Source: Syntrophomonas sp. UBA1368 (GTDB lineage: Bacteria > Bacillota > Syntrophomonadia > Syntrophomonadales > Syntrophomonadaceae). From it: a stretch of DNA of 10,567 nucleotides. The translations under genes were made by a program, and so were the position numbers. Location: assembly GCA_002305965.1 (NCBI GenBank), contig DBRM01000081.1, positions 1 through 10,567 on the forward strand, in the 5' to 3' direction. Below the pieces are notes generated by a model that was given only the letters and a program-made list of their open reading frames with translations, had not been told where the DNA came from and made no database searches. Positions within the stretch are counted from its first letter, which is position 1. Each line of letters opens with the position of its first letter. Below are positions 1-5,828 of this stretch, piece after piece.

Positions 1-73
1 GTATATTCATGTAAACTGTTAGGGAAGGAAAATTGATAGCAGTAACAAAACATTAACAGTTTACATAATATAC
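1..73. repeat. Near-perfect 20-bp inverted repeat at the window edge
   Basis: The left arm (1-21) and right arm (54-73) are reverse complements over 20 bp, apart from one extra C at position 8. The shared core is ATGTAAACTGTTA. The 32-base spacer (22-53) is purine- and A-rich. Neither orientation is followed by a T-run, so this is not a rho-independent terminator. It could be a paired operator for a gene to the left, a recombination site or the end of a small element. The repeat may extend beyond the window, which cannot be seen. The structure is certain; its function is unknown. Confidence 0.7.
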
Positions 74-91
74 CTTATAGGTACATAAAAT

Positions 92-147
92 ATTAAAAAA
101 ATAGCCGTTAAACCTCACTGTTATTCGCTTTGAGAGTTTAGACGGCT
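92..147 (-). terminator. Rho-independent terminator for the short LysR-type gene
   Basis: Read on the minus strand, the arms 147-131 and 117-103 pair as ACGGCT/AGCCGT, GTTTA/TAAAC and CTCA/TGAG, with two single-base bulges (141 and 135) and a 13-base loop (118-130). The stem is followed at once by a run of seven T (95-101 on the opposite strand). It starts about 30 bases after the stop codon of the LysR-type gene at 179, which fits a dedicated terminator for that gene. Confidence 0.85.
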
Positions 148-178
148 CATTAATTTAATATTATTATCCCTGGGAATA

Positions 179-442
179 CTAGCAGCTCTTCTTAATAAGT
201 TCTGCTTCCATCTCTTTAAAGATGGAGAGCATCTTCTCGCCGTAATCATAAAATATGACTCCGGCATCAGTAAGCTTAACGCCTGAGTTGCTGCGGTCGA
301 ATAATTTGACACTATATTTTTTTTCCAATTGCTTAATTTGAGCACTTATTGCCGGTTGCGTCATGTTTAATAGTTTCGCAGCTTTCGTAAAGCTTTCTTC
401 TTGGGTGATTACTTTAAATACTTCAAATTGTTCTATGTTCAC
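179..442 (-). CDS. Short LysR-type DNA-binding protein (HTH half only)
   Basis: The 87-residue product matches the N-terminal DNA-binding domain of LysR-type regulators: a winged helix-turn-helix at about residues 4-62, with the recognition helix in TQPAISAQIKQLE (28-40) and the wing in LFDRSNSGVKLTDAG (47-61). The first part of the linker helix follows (62-84). A full family member has about 300 residues, and the inducer-binding domain is absent. The frame stops at TAG (179-181) and again four codons later. No effector-domain remnant is visible, and a strong terminator follows about 30 bases on. The start is GTG at 442 behind a weak GGGTAGGG-like site. It is divergent from the DUF503 gene, so it could act on the shared 443-613 region. 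It may be a truncated regulator or a functional stand-alone HTH protein; the sequence does not decide. Confidence 0.8.
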   Translation of the reverse strand: MNIEQFEVFKVITQEESFTKAAKLLNMTQPAISAQIKQLEKKYSVKLFDRSNSGVKLTDAGVIFYDYGEKMLSIFKEMEAELIKKSC

Positions 443-550
443 TGCAACGCCCTACCCTTTCCTATTTTCTTTACGTAATTTTCCCAAATCAACAATAATT
501 ATAATAACATACTGCGTAAAATAAATAAATCACCAAATATATGACGAATA

Positions 551-581
551 TTGAAAACTCTGTTAATATCAAGTTTATAAT
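551..581 (+). promoter_or_regulatory. Putative sigma-A promoter of the DUF503 gene
   Basis: TTGAAA (551-556) and a perfect TATAAT (576-581) are separated by 19 bases, slightly longer than the ideal 17. Transcription would begin near 588, about 12 bases before the ribosome site GGGAGGT (601-607). This placement also argues against the upstream in-frame TTG at 587 as a start codon. The rest of 443-613 is AT-rich DNA in which I see no further gene. Confidence 0.5.
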
Positions 582-613
582 ATTAGTTGAAAGAAAATCA
601 GGGAGGTCATTTC

Positions 614-907
614 TTGTTCATCGCCTATGGAAAAGCAGAAGTATTTTTACCGTATAGCCATTCCTTGAAAGACAAGCGAATGTTGATCAAAGGCCTTATG
701 GAACGGCTGAAAAAAAGAAGCAGCATTTCTGTAAGCGAAGTTTCCGGCCAGGATTTGTGGCAGAGATCTGTGATTGGCTTCTCGCTCGTTTCTGGCAAAT
801 ACAGTGAAGCGGATTTTATTATCCAGCTGATCCGTGATACTTTTTATCGATATTCCGACCAATTGGAAATCACCGCTTTTGATTTTGAAATCGATAATGT
901 CTTTTGA
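614..907 (+). CDS. DUF503 family protein (YlxP-like)
   Basis: A 97-residue protein of the DUF503 family, small proteins often encoded near translation and ribosome-maturation genes; their biochemical role is not firmly established. Family hallmarks are visible. The N-terminal strand carries LPYSHSLKDKR (residues 12-22), followed by a basic helix (MLIKGLMERLKKR) and the signature VSEVSGQDLWQRSVIG (about 39-54). The C-terminal beta-alpha-beta part ends in ITAFDFEIDNVF. The start is TTG at 614, chosen because GGGAGGT at 601-607 lies six bases upstream and the resulting length is normal for the family. An in-frame TTG at 587 would put the ribosome site inside the gene. It has its own promoter and converges on the amidoligase gene, whose stop lies 30 bases away, with no clear terminator between. 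In many Firmicutes this gene sits by infB and rbfA; that context is absent here. Confidence 0.88.
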   Translation: MFIAYGKAEVFLPYSHSLKDKRMLIKGLMERLKKRSSISVSEVSGQDLWQRSVIGFSLVSGKYSEADFIIQLIRDTFYRYSDQLEITAFDFEIDNVF

Positions 908-937
908 ATTCAGTATGATGTAACTATAAACTTACTG

Positions 938-2536
938 TTACAGCCCTCTGATCTCGCTGGAAATGACGATCCTGTCAATATTGATCTGACCTCTTTGTAC
1001 ATTACCGAGCTCTGATGTCGATAGATTGATACGCTTTGCTGTATTGATCTTATGTTTTTTGCCTTGGCTTATTTTGTCGCCTGAACTGCGGCTGGGTTGG
1101 CGGACAGCACCTCCCGCCCGTACATTTCTTGCAATTACTTTGGGCTGCACATTGGTTCTGACTTCGGGCCTGGAAGCTTGGTTTTTCGGATTGACCAACC
1201 GCCATTTTTTACGCAGGTCGTTTTTCTCATCCCAGTTCATGGCGTTTTCTATCATATAGGGAATGATCTCTAATTCCTCAATATATTTATTATAAAGGTC
1301 CGTCTTTTCCACATGCTCCCACAGATCATCAAAAATGGGTTTGAAATAATCCTGATTCCCGGCATAAAATGCTGCCTGTGCTTCAGTTGAGTTTAAATAG
1401 TTTCTATCCAGAAAAAGATAGCGGCTGACTACAATTTTTGCTAAACATATCACTGCGGTAGCAATTTTTTGTGAAACCAGCCAGCTACCAGGAGTTCGGT
1501 ACTCAAAACCACCATGATTTTTCATGCGATAATCAGCTAAAAAGCCATATTTCTTTCGTCTTTTGGCTGCAGTGACCGGCACTTCCAACATAAATACCGT
1601 AATACCTAAAAAATTATCCAGTGCTCTGAGCAAGGCATAGTTAAGTTTCAAATTACTGAAATGGATATGTCCGCCAATGGAATAGCCACCAACTGGCTGG
1701 CTCCCTGCCACCCATTTAACATTGCGGTAAGATGCCATGCGGTTGGCACTGTTTAATGCTCTTTTGACATTATCAATCAACTCCAGGGGATCCGTTTCCG
1801 GTGCAGGTCTGATCTCTGCCACCGGCCGCTGCTGACGGTTGGGGATTCTGATATTATCACAACCTACCATACCATCCCGGGGAAAGAATTCTGATGCTGA
1901 TACCAGCCGGCCGCTTTTGGTATTGATCATCATAAACTCCGGGTCAGCTCCTAATTTCACTTCCGAAGACAGCAATTCATTGCCGGTTTGATAAAGAGCA
2001 GTCAGCATCTTGTAAAAAGTATTAAAATCTTTTTCACGAACCACTGGAGAGGGATCAACGGCCATTACTTTAAATCTTCTTCTGGCGGTCAATGCCAAAT
2101 GTACTACGGCAAAATCCAGACCCAGCAAATAGACTACCTGACGGGCAATTTCAACCGATCTGCTGTTTTCTGATTCTTTGATATATTTTGTTTGGGGTTT
2201 GGATTTGACTTCAGACTGGACTTTGATAGAGATTGTTTTTAAGTCAAAAACAAATAATTCATATTGTTTGATCAAGGTCTCCCCATTGCTATTGCCAAAA
2301 GGTATTTTATTGACGGCAAGGATCCCGGCCAATTCTTCTTGATTCATGCAGTTTTGGATGGCACGGGAATGGTTTAGTCCGCGGGTCAGTTTCCCCCCTT
2401 TTTCCGTTACAACAATCTTTAGATATTCATCGCCTTGTATGGTAAAGTTCTTAACAGCTGCACCGAAATCATCTTTAAGCCGCTGCAACAACATTTCGCC
2501 CATTGCATTCGGAGAATAATTTATATTCAAATTCAC
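938..2536 (-). CDS. Putative COOH-NH2 ligase type 2 (GS-fold amidoligase)
   Basis: The 532-residue product resembles the phage phiEco32-like COOH-NH2 ligase type 2 family, predicted glutamine-synthetase-fold enzymes that join carboxyl and amino groups using ATP. The central domain (about 194-440) carries GADPEF (196-201), FFPRDGMVGCDN (217-228), AEIRP (240-244), GGHIHF (288-293) and FEYRTPGSW (344-352). Their acidic, His and Arg residues are the likely metal, nucleotide and phosphate ligands. Residues 1-190 are a separate domain; FVFDLK (95-100), then GLDFAVV and AVDPSP (139-164), recall the second half of an ATP-grasp fold. The last 90 residues form a basic, low-complexity tail. There is no signal peptide or membrane segment. 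The GTG start at 2536 overlaps the TAG stop of the upstream ATP-grasp gene by one base (TAGTG), implying translational coupling, with GAGG about 11 bases upstream. The substrate is unknown; spore or envelope peptide modification is an inference from the neighbour. Confidence 0.78.
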   Translation of the reverse strand: MNLNINYSPNAMGEMLLQRLKDDFGAAVKNFTIQGDEYLKIVVTEKGGKLTRGLNHSRAIQNCMNQEELAGILAVNKIPFGNSNGETLIKQYELFVFDLKTISIKVQSEVKSKPQTKYIKESENSRSVEIARQVVYLLGLDFAVVHLALTARRRFKVMAVDPSPVVREKDFNTFYKMLTALYQTGNELLSSEVKLGADPEFMMINTKSGRLVSASEFFPRDGMVGCDNIRIPNRQQRPVAEIRPAPETDPLELIDNVKRALNSANRMASYRNVKWVAGSQPVGGYSIGGHIHFSNLKLNYALLRALDNFLGITVFMLEVPVTAAKRRKKYGFLADYRMKNHGGFEYRTPGSWLVSQKIATAVICLAKIVVSRYLFLDRNYLNSTEAQAAFYAGNQDYFKPIFDDLWEHVEKTDLYNKYIEELEIIPYMIENAMNWDEKNDLRKKWRLVNPKNQASRPEVRTNVQPKVIARNVRAGGAVRQPSRSSGDKISQGKKHKINTAKRINLSTSELGNVQRGQINIDRIVISSEIRGL

Positions 2537-3663
2537 TAATTATCATTCCTCTTATACTTTTTCCTGGTAAGAAATATAAAGTAATCAACCAGATTATCCA
2601 GATGCCGCTGCCTGATATAAGGTTCGTCGAACCTGGCCGGTTTGGAATTTACTTCCAGGATCAACATCCTCCCTCCTGGATCAATGCCGATATCCATCGA
2701 TAAGATGCCAAGATTGAGCTGTAATTTTTCTTCCAGTAACTTGGGTATAAAAAGGCCAATACTTTTTAACTGCCGTTCAAAACTTTGACTTTCATCTGCG
2801 GCAAGATCATTGAATAAGGGGATGATATCATTATAAGCAGCTAAAGAACCGCCATTGGGGATATGGGTTACAAATCTGCCTTTCCCGGCGATCCTTACCC
2901 CCACTCCGGTTAGGATCCATTTCCCCTCTCCATTCTTTTGAAATTGGGAACGAAGATCGAATATTCTTCCATTATGACGTGTCAGGTCTATACATTCCTG
3001 AACCAAATAATTATGGTTAAAGATCCTGAGACGTTCTAATTGCCTGATCAAAGACTGAAGGTTCGCGGCTTTGATCCATTGAGGGTTTTTCCATTCGGCA
3101 CGGGAATACGAATAAACTGCATTATTTAACGTTTTAATTTTTACGATGCCCTGGCCTTTACTGCTGCGTCTCGGTTTAAGCAGCACTTCTTTGTGCCTTT
3201 TCAGCATGATAACAAGGGTTTCTCTGGTCAAAAGCTCTGTTTCTGGAACCAGATGTGAAGTTTCTTTATTGGTATTGATTGCTTTGTGAACTTCCCATTT
3301 ATCCAGAAACCTGGTATTAAATAAATAAACATCCTTGTCCTGCTCAAACTTCTTGAGGATATTTCTTACTTCGGCTGATTCTTCAACACTTCGATAAAGA
3401 ATGCGATTATATACAATATCCGGGAAGGGGTAGATCCCATAGCACCATTTTTTGCCGTCATAAGAGTACCCCTTTATCTGTCGGAGCTTCCAGTTAATGT
3501 TCCGGGGATAGAAGTAATAGATAAATACCCCTCGCTTGCGGCCACAGGATATCAGATCTTTATAAAGATGCACTTTATTGCCGTTACATTGCGTAGTTCT
3601 GCTTTTGCCGGTTGTAATAATACCAACTACAGGTCCGATATAATGCCTCCTCCTGTTATGCAT
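2536..3663 (-). CDS. YheC/YheD family ATP-grasp ligase, copy 1
   Basis: A 375-residue member of the YheC/YheD ATP-grasp family, known from the endospore coat-associated proteins of Bacillus. ATP-grasp enzymes activate a carboxylate as acyl phosphate and join it to an amine or thiol. Visible parts are an N-terminal strand VGIIT (13-17), YPFPDIVYNR (78-87), the nucleotide-binding lobe LLKPRRSSKGQGI (161-173), DLRSQF (236-241), the loop THIPNGGS (266-273), LSMDIGID (321-328) and the metal-binding LILEVNSKP (334-342). All expected catalytic elements are present. The start is ATG at 3663, seven bases after AAAGGAG. A longer reading to 3762 would begin inside the upstream terminator loop. It is the first gene of a two-gene unit with the amidoligase. 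Its peptide or acid substrate is unknown, and a role at the spore surface is inferred from the family name only. Confidence 0.88.
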   Translation of the reverse strand: MHNRRRHYIGPVVGIITTGKSRTTQCNGNKVHLYKDLISCGRKRGVFIYYFYPRNINWKLRQIKGYSYDGKKWCYGIYPFPDIVYNRILYRSVEESAEVRNILKKFEQDKDVYLFNTRFLDKWEVHKAINTNKETSHLVPETELLTRETLVIMLKRHKEVLLKPRRSSKGQGIVKIKTLNNAVYSYSRAEWKNPQWIKAANLQSLIRQLERLRIFNHNYLVQECIDLTRHNGRIFDLRSQFQKNGEGKWILTGVGVRIAGKGRFVTHIPNGGSLAAYNDIIPLFNDLAADESQSFERQLKSIGLFIPKLLEEKLQLNLGILSMDIGIDPGGRMLILEVNSKPARFDEPYIRQRHLDNLVDYFIFLTRKKYKRNDN

Positions 3664-3693
3664 CCAAGTACTCCTTTTATATATCTTTAGTCC

Positions 3694-3701
3694 ATAATAT
3701 G
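3694..3701 (-). promoter_or_regulatory. Possible -10 element of the ligase pair
   Basis: On the minus strand CATATTAT lies about 30 bases before the ATG at 3663, between the 3746-3771 terminator and the ribosome site. The leading CATA is reminiscent of mother-cell sigma-E/sigma-K -10 elements, but no convincing -35 element is seen. A promoter must lie in 3664-3745 because the upstream unit is terminated there. Confidence 0.3.
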
Positions 3702-3745
3702 AGTTATTAAAAAACTCGGTGTCATTTCCCTGGGATTGTGACCAA

Positions 3746-3771
3746 TAAAAAAAGCTGACCATTGGTCAGCT
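3746..3771 (-). terminator. Strong rho-independent terminator after ychF-like gene
   Basis: On the minus strand a perfect 8-bp stem AGCTGACC/GGTCAGCT (3771-3764 with 3760-3753) closes a three-base loop and runs directly into seven T (opposite 3747-3753). It starts about 40 bases after the YchF-like stop codon at 3814, and it separates the metabolic run from the ligase pair. Confidence 0.93.
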
Positions 3772-3813
3772 CAGAACGTTAAATAAATTCCATTATTATT
3801 TCATTTCACACAT

Positions 3814-4878
3814 CTATACATTAAAGCGGAAATTAATTATATCTCCGTCTTTAACGATATATTCCTTTCCTTCGAGCTTGAATAAGCCCTTTTCTTTCAC
3901 CAGGGCAACACTTTGCAGGGCAGCCAGATCATCATATTTGATCACTTCCGCTCTAATGAAACCTCTTTCAATATCAGAATGGATTTTTCCCGCTGCTTTA
4001 CGGGCAATGGTATTTTCCATAATAGTCCAGGCTTTGACTTCGTCTTCACCCACTGTAAAGAAGGATATGAGACCCAGACTGCTATACATCATCCGGGCAA
4101 TTTTCACTACACCCGATTGTTCAATACCGATCTCCTGCATATACATTTTTTTATCTTCGTCATCCAGTTGAGCAATTTCTTTCTCAATGCTGGCTGATAC
4201 TTCAATGATATTTATTTTGTTGGAACGGGCGTATTCATATACTTCATTTTTCCCTTTAAATTGAGAATTTTTTATGTCGTCTTCAGATATGTTTAGACAT
4301 ATAAGCATCGGCTTGTCTGTCAAAAATTGATAGCTCGACAAAAGTTCAGCTTCTTCAGCAGTAAACCTTAAGGACGAAAGGGGGACACTATTTTCCAGAT
4401 TAGCTTTCAACTTTTCCAATAGTTCTAATTCCTTAAGCATACTATTCTTCTTTTTATTTTCATTGATACGTTGGATCCTTTTTTCGATCAGATCCAGATC
4501 AGCCAGCAATAGTTCATAATTAATGGTCTCGATATCTTTGATCGGATTGATCTCTCCGCTGAATGAAGGGACATTTTCATTGTCAAAAACTCTTACGATT
4601 TGCAGCAGCGCATCTGCCTTGCGGACTGAATCCAAAAACTGGGCAGTATTCTTTGCCATCCCTGGAACCAGAGACGGTACGTCGATAACTTCTAACTGCG
4701 CATAGGTGGTTTTTTTTGGTTTAAACATACCTGATAAAAAATCAATTCTGTTATCAGGTATCCGGGCAATAGCCAGATTAGCTCTTGTGTTATTTGCAGT
4801 GTTCTCAATATGATTGGTAAGTAATTCGAATATTGAGGTTTTACCTGATGATGGTAATCCAATGATCCCTAGCTGCAT
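3814..4878 (-). CDS. Divergent YchF/OLA1-like P-loop NTPase (DUF933)
   Basis: A 354-residue relative of YchF/OLA1, a translation-factor-class P-loop NTPase that prefers ATP. It has the P-loop GLPSSGKTS (7-15), where the family norm is GLPNVGKST. The base-specificity motif is NISE (196-199), the NxxE form typical of YchF rather than the GTPase NKxD. The C-terminal TGS/DUF933 domain (about 265-354) is well conserved: SFFTVGEDEVKAWT, AAGKIHSDIERGFIRAE and YIVKDGD. The odd part is switch II. The usual DIAGLVKG followed by a GEGLGN loop is replaced by DVPSLVPG (66-73) and a loop about three residues shorter, so the conserved glycine is lost. This looks like a divergent paralogue rather than the housekeeping copy. 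The start is ATG at 4878 with GGGAA nine bases upstream; the TTG at 4917 has no ribosome site. It is the last gene before the terminator. Confidence 0.85.
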   Translation of the reverse strand: MQLGIIGLPSSGKTSIFELLTNHIENTANNTRANLAIARIPDNRIDFLSGMFKPKKTTYAQLEVIDVPSLVPGMAKNTAQFLDSVRKADALLQIVRVFDNENVPSFSGEINPIKDIETINYELLLADLDLIEKRIQRINENKKKNSMLKELELLEKLKANLENSVPLSSLRFTAEEAELLSSYQFLTDKPMLICLNISEDDIKNSQFKGKNEVYEYARSNKINIIEVSASIEKEIAQLDDEDKKMYMQEIGIEQSGVVKIARMMYSSLGLISFFTVGEDEVKAWTIMENTIARKAAGKIHSDIERGFIRAEVIKYDDLAALQSVALVKEKGLFKLEGKEYIVKDGDIINFRFNV

Positions 4879-4900
4879 TCTTATCGGTTCCCTTTCCCTT

Positions 4901-4918
4901 ATTGATAGTAAGATCAAT
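4901..4918. promoter_or_regulatory. Dyad ATTGAT-N6-ATCAAT in the ychF-like leader
   Basis: A perfect 6-bp inverted repeat (4901-4906 and 4913-4918) lies between the stop of the membrane-protein gene and the ribosome site of the YchF-like gene, next to AT-rich DNA with a TATAAT on the minus strand. It could be an operator or a small leader hairpin. Its significance is uncertain in DNA this AT-rich. Confidence 0.3.
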
Positions 4919-4972
4919 ATTTATTTACAATAATTATATTATGTTAACTATATTACATATACTGCTCTTTTT

Positions 4973-5800
4973 TTAAAGATGAATTTCCGATAATGATAAA
5001 ATAAAGAATATTCCCGTTACCGCAATACCCACCATCAACATGACATAACCGCCGGTGGTGCTGAATTGAAATAACCTGGCCGCATTTCCCAGGGTAAAGA
5101 AAAACAGTGCTACCGCCAGGATCAAAAGCAAGATGATAAAAGACGGCGCACCAGAATGCGGGAAAAACAGTAATAAGTATAAGCCATAAAGGGCAATAAA
5201 TACAACATTAATGGTCAACAATAATTTATAAAAACCATCCGCCTGTAAGTCAATACCTTTCTTTTCCGGAGGCAGTTCATCCATATTGACAATATCGACA
5301 GTGCGCTCTGTTTTCTCAGCAATCATTGCAGCCAATTCATCGCTGTCGGGCGTTAAACCATACAAACCCAGGTTGGTTCTTAACAACAAGAAACCGTTCT
5401 TATTATCCGAACCATACATTTTAACATATCCCACGCCTTTAGCAGAATATAGACCGGCGATAAATCCAGGCCAGCTCATTCCCAGAATGGAGTAGTAATT
5501 TACCTTGCCCTGTATTTTTTCGATGCTGTTGATTTGATCCCAGGGGATCCTGGCCTTGATAAATCCCCAATGAATGATCAATTGTGATTCATCACAGAAA
5601 TATTTGAGGGTAAAAGCACCCCACAGCAATATTATAAAAATGCCGATGAACAAATATACCGGTATATAAAGCATGATTGCCAGCAATTTGTCATCCGGTC
5701 CCAATGAAAAATTTATCCCCCAGATAAAAAATCCAAATATAAAGATGCTTAAAAGTAACCCTATCCAGGCTCCATTCGATTTTTTTGGCTTAAACGCCAT
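4973..5800 (-). CDS. Membrane protein with probable bacterial PH domain
   Basis: A 275-residue integral membrane protein. Hydrophobic segments at about 11-30 and 40-62 form an N-terminal hairpin. A soluble beta-rich block follows (about 64-170), then three more segments at about 191-212, 220-238 and 250-270. The soluble block contains QLIIHWGFIKARIPWDQINSI, a GLYSAKGVGYVKMY strand pair, and LLLRTNLGLYGLTPD, the pattern of bacterial PH domains (bPH_5-like) found in many uncharacterised membrane proteins; the function is not known. The start is ATG at 5800 with AGGGGGAG about eight bases upstream. The gene begins 28 bases after the hbd stop, so it is almost certainly co-transcribed with hbd. 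Nothing in the sequence links it to a specific transport or sensing role. Confidence 0.75.
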   Translation of the reverse strand: MAFKPKKSNGAWIGLLLSIFIFGFFIWGINFSLGPDDKLLAIMLYIPVYLFIGIFIILLWGAFTLKYFCDESQLIIHWGFIKARIPWDQINSIEKIQGKVNYYSILGMSWPGFIAGLYSAKGVGYVKMYGSDNKNGFLLLRTNLGLYGLTPDSDELAAMIAEKTERTVDIVNMDELPPEKKGIDLQADGFYKLLLTINVVFIALYGLYLLLFFPHSGAPSFIILLLILAVALFFFTLGNAARLFQFSTTGGYVMLMVGIAVTGIFFILSLSEIHL

Positions 5801-5828
5801 TCCCCACTCCCCCTAATGATATGATTTA

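Noticed and set aside
587..613. Upstream TTG start for the DUF503 gene
   Set aside because: It would sit at the predicted transcription start and place the ribosome site GGGAGGT inside the gene. TTG 614 gives the normal family length.
920..941. Possible bidirectional terminator between DUF503 and the amidoligase gene
   Set aside because: Only a 5-bp GTAAC/GTTAC stem with a 12-base loop is present, with no T-run on either side.
3701..3717. GAGTT-N7-AACTC hairpin upstream of the ligase pair
   Set aside because: The arms are only 5 bp in AT-rich DNA, so it could easily arise by chance.
3664..3762. N-terminal extension of the first YheC/YheD gene to 3762
   Set aside because: The extended start falls in the loop of the 3746-3771 terminator, and ATG 3663 has an ideal AAAGGAG seven bases upstream. 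The family's first strand begins just after 3663.
4879..4917. TTG-initiated extension of the YchF-like gene
   Set aside because: No ribosome site precedes 4917. The P-loop protein normally begins two or three residues before the first strand, matching ATG 4878.
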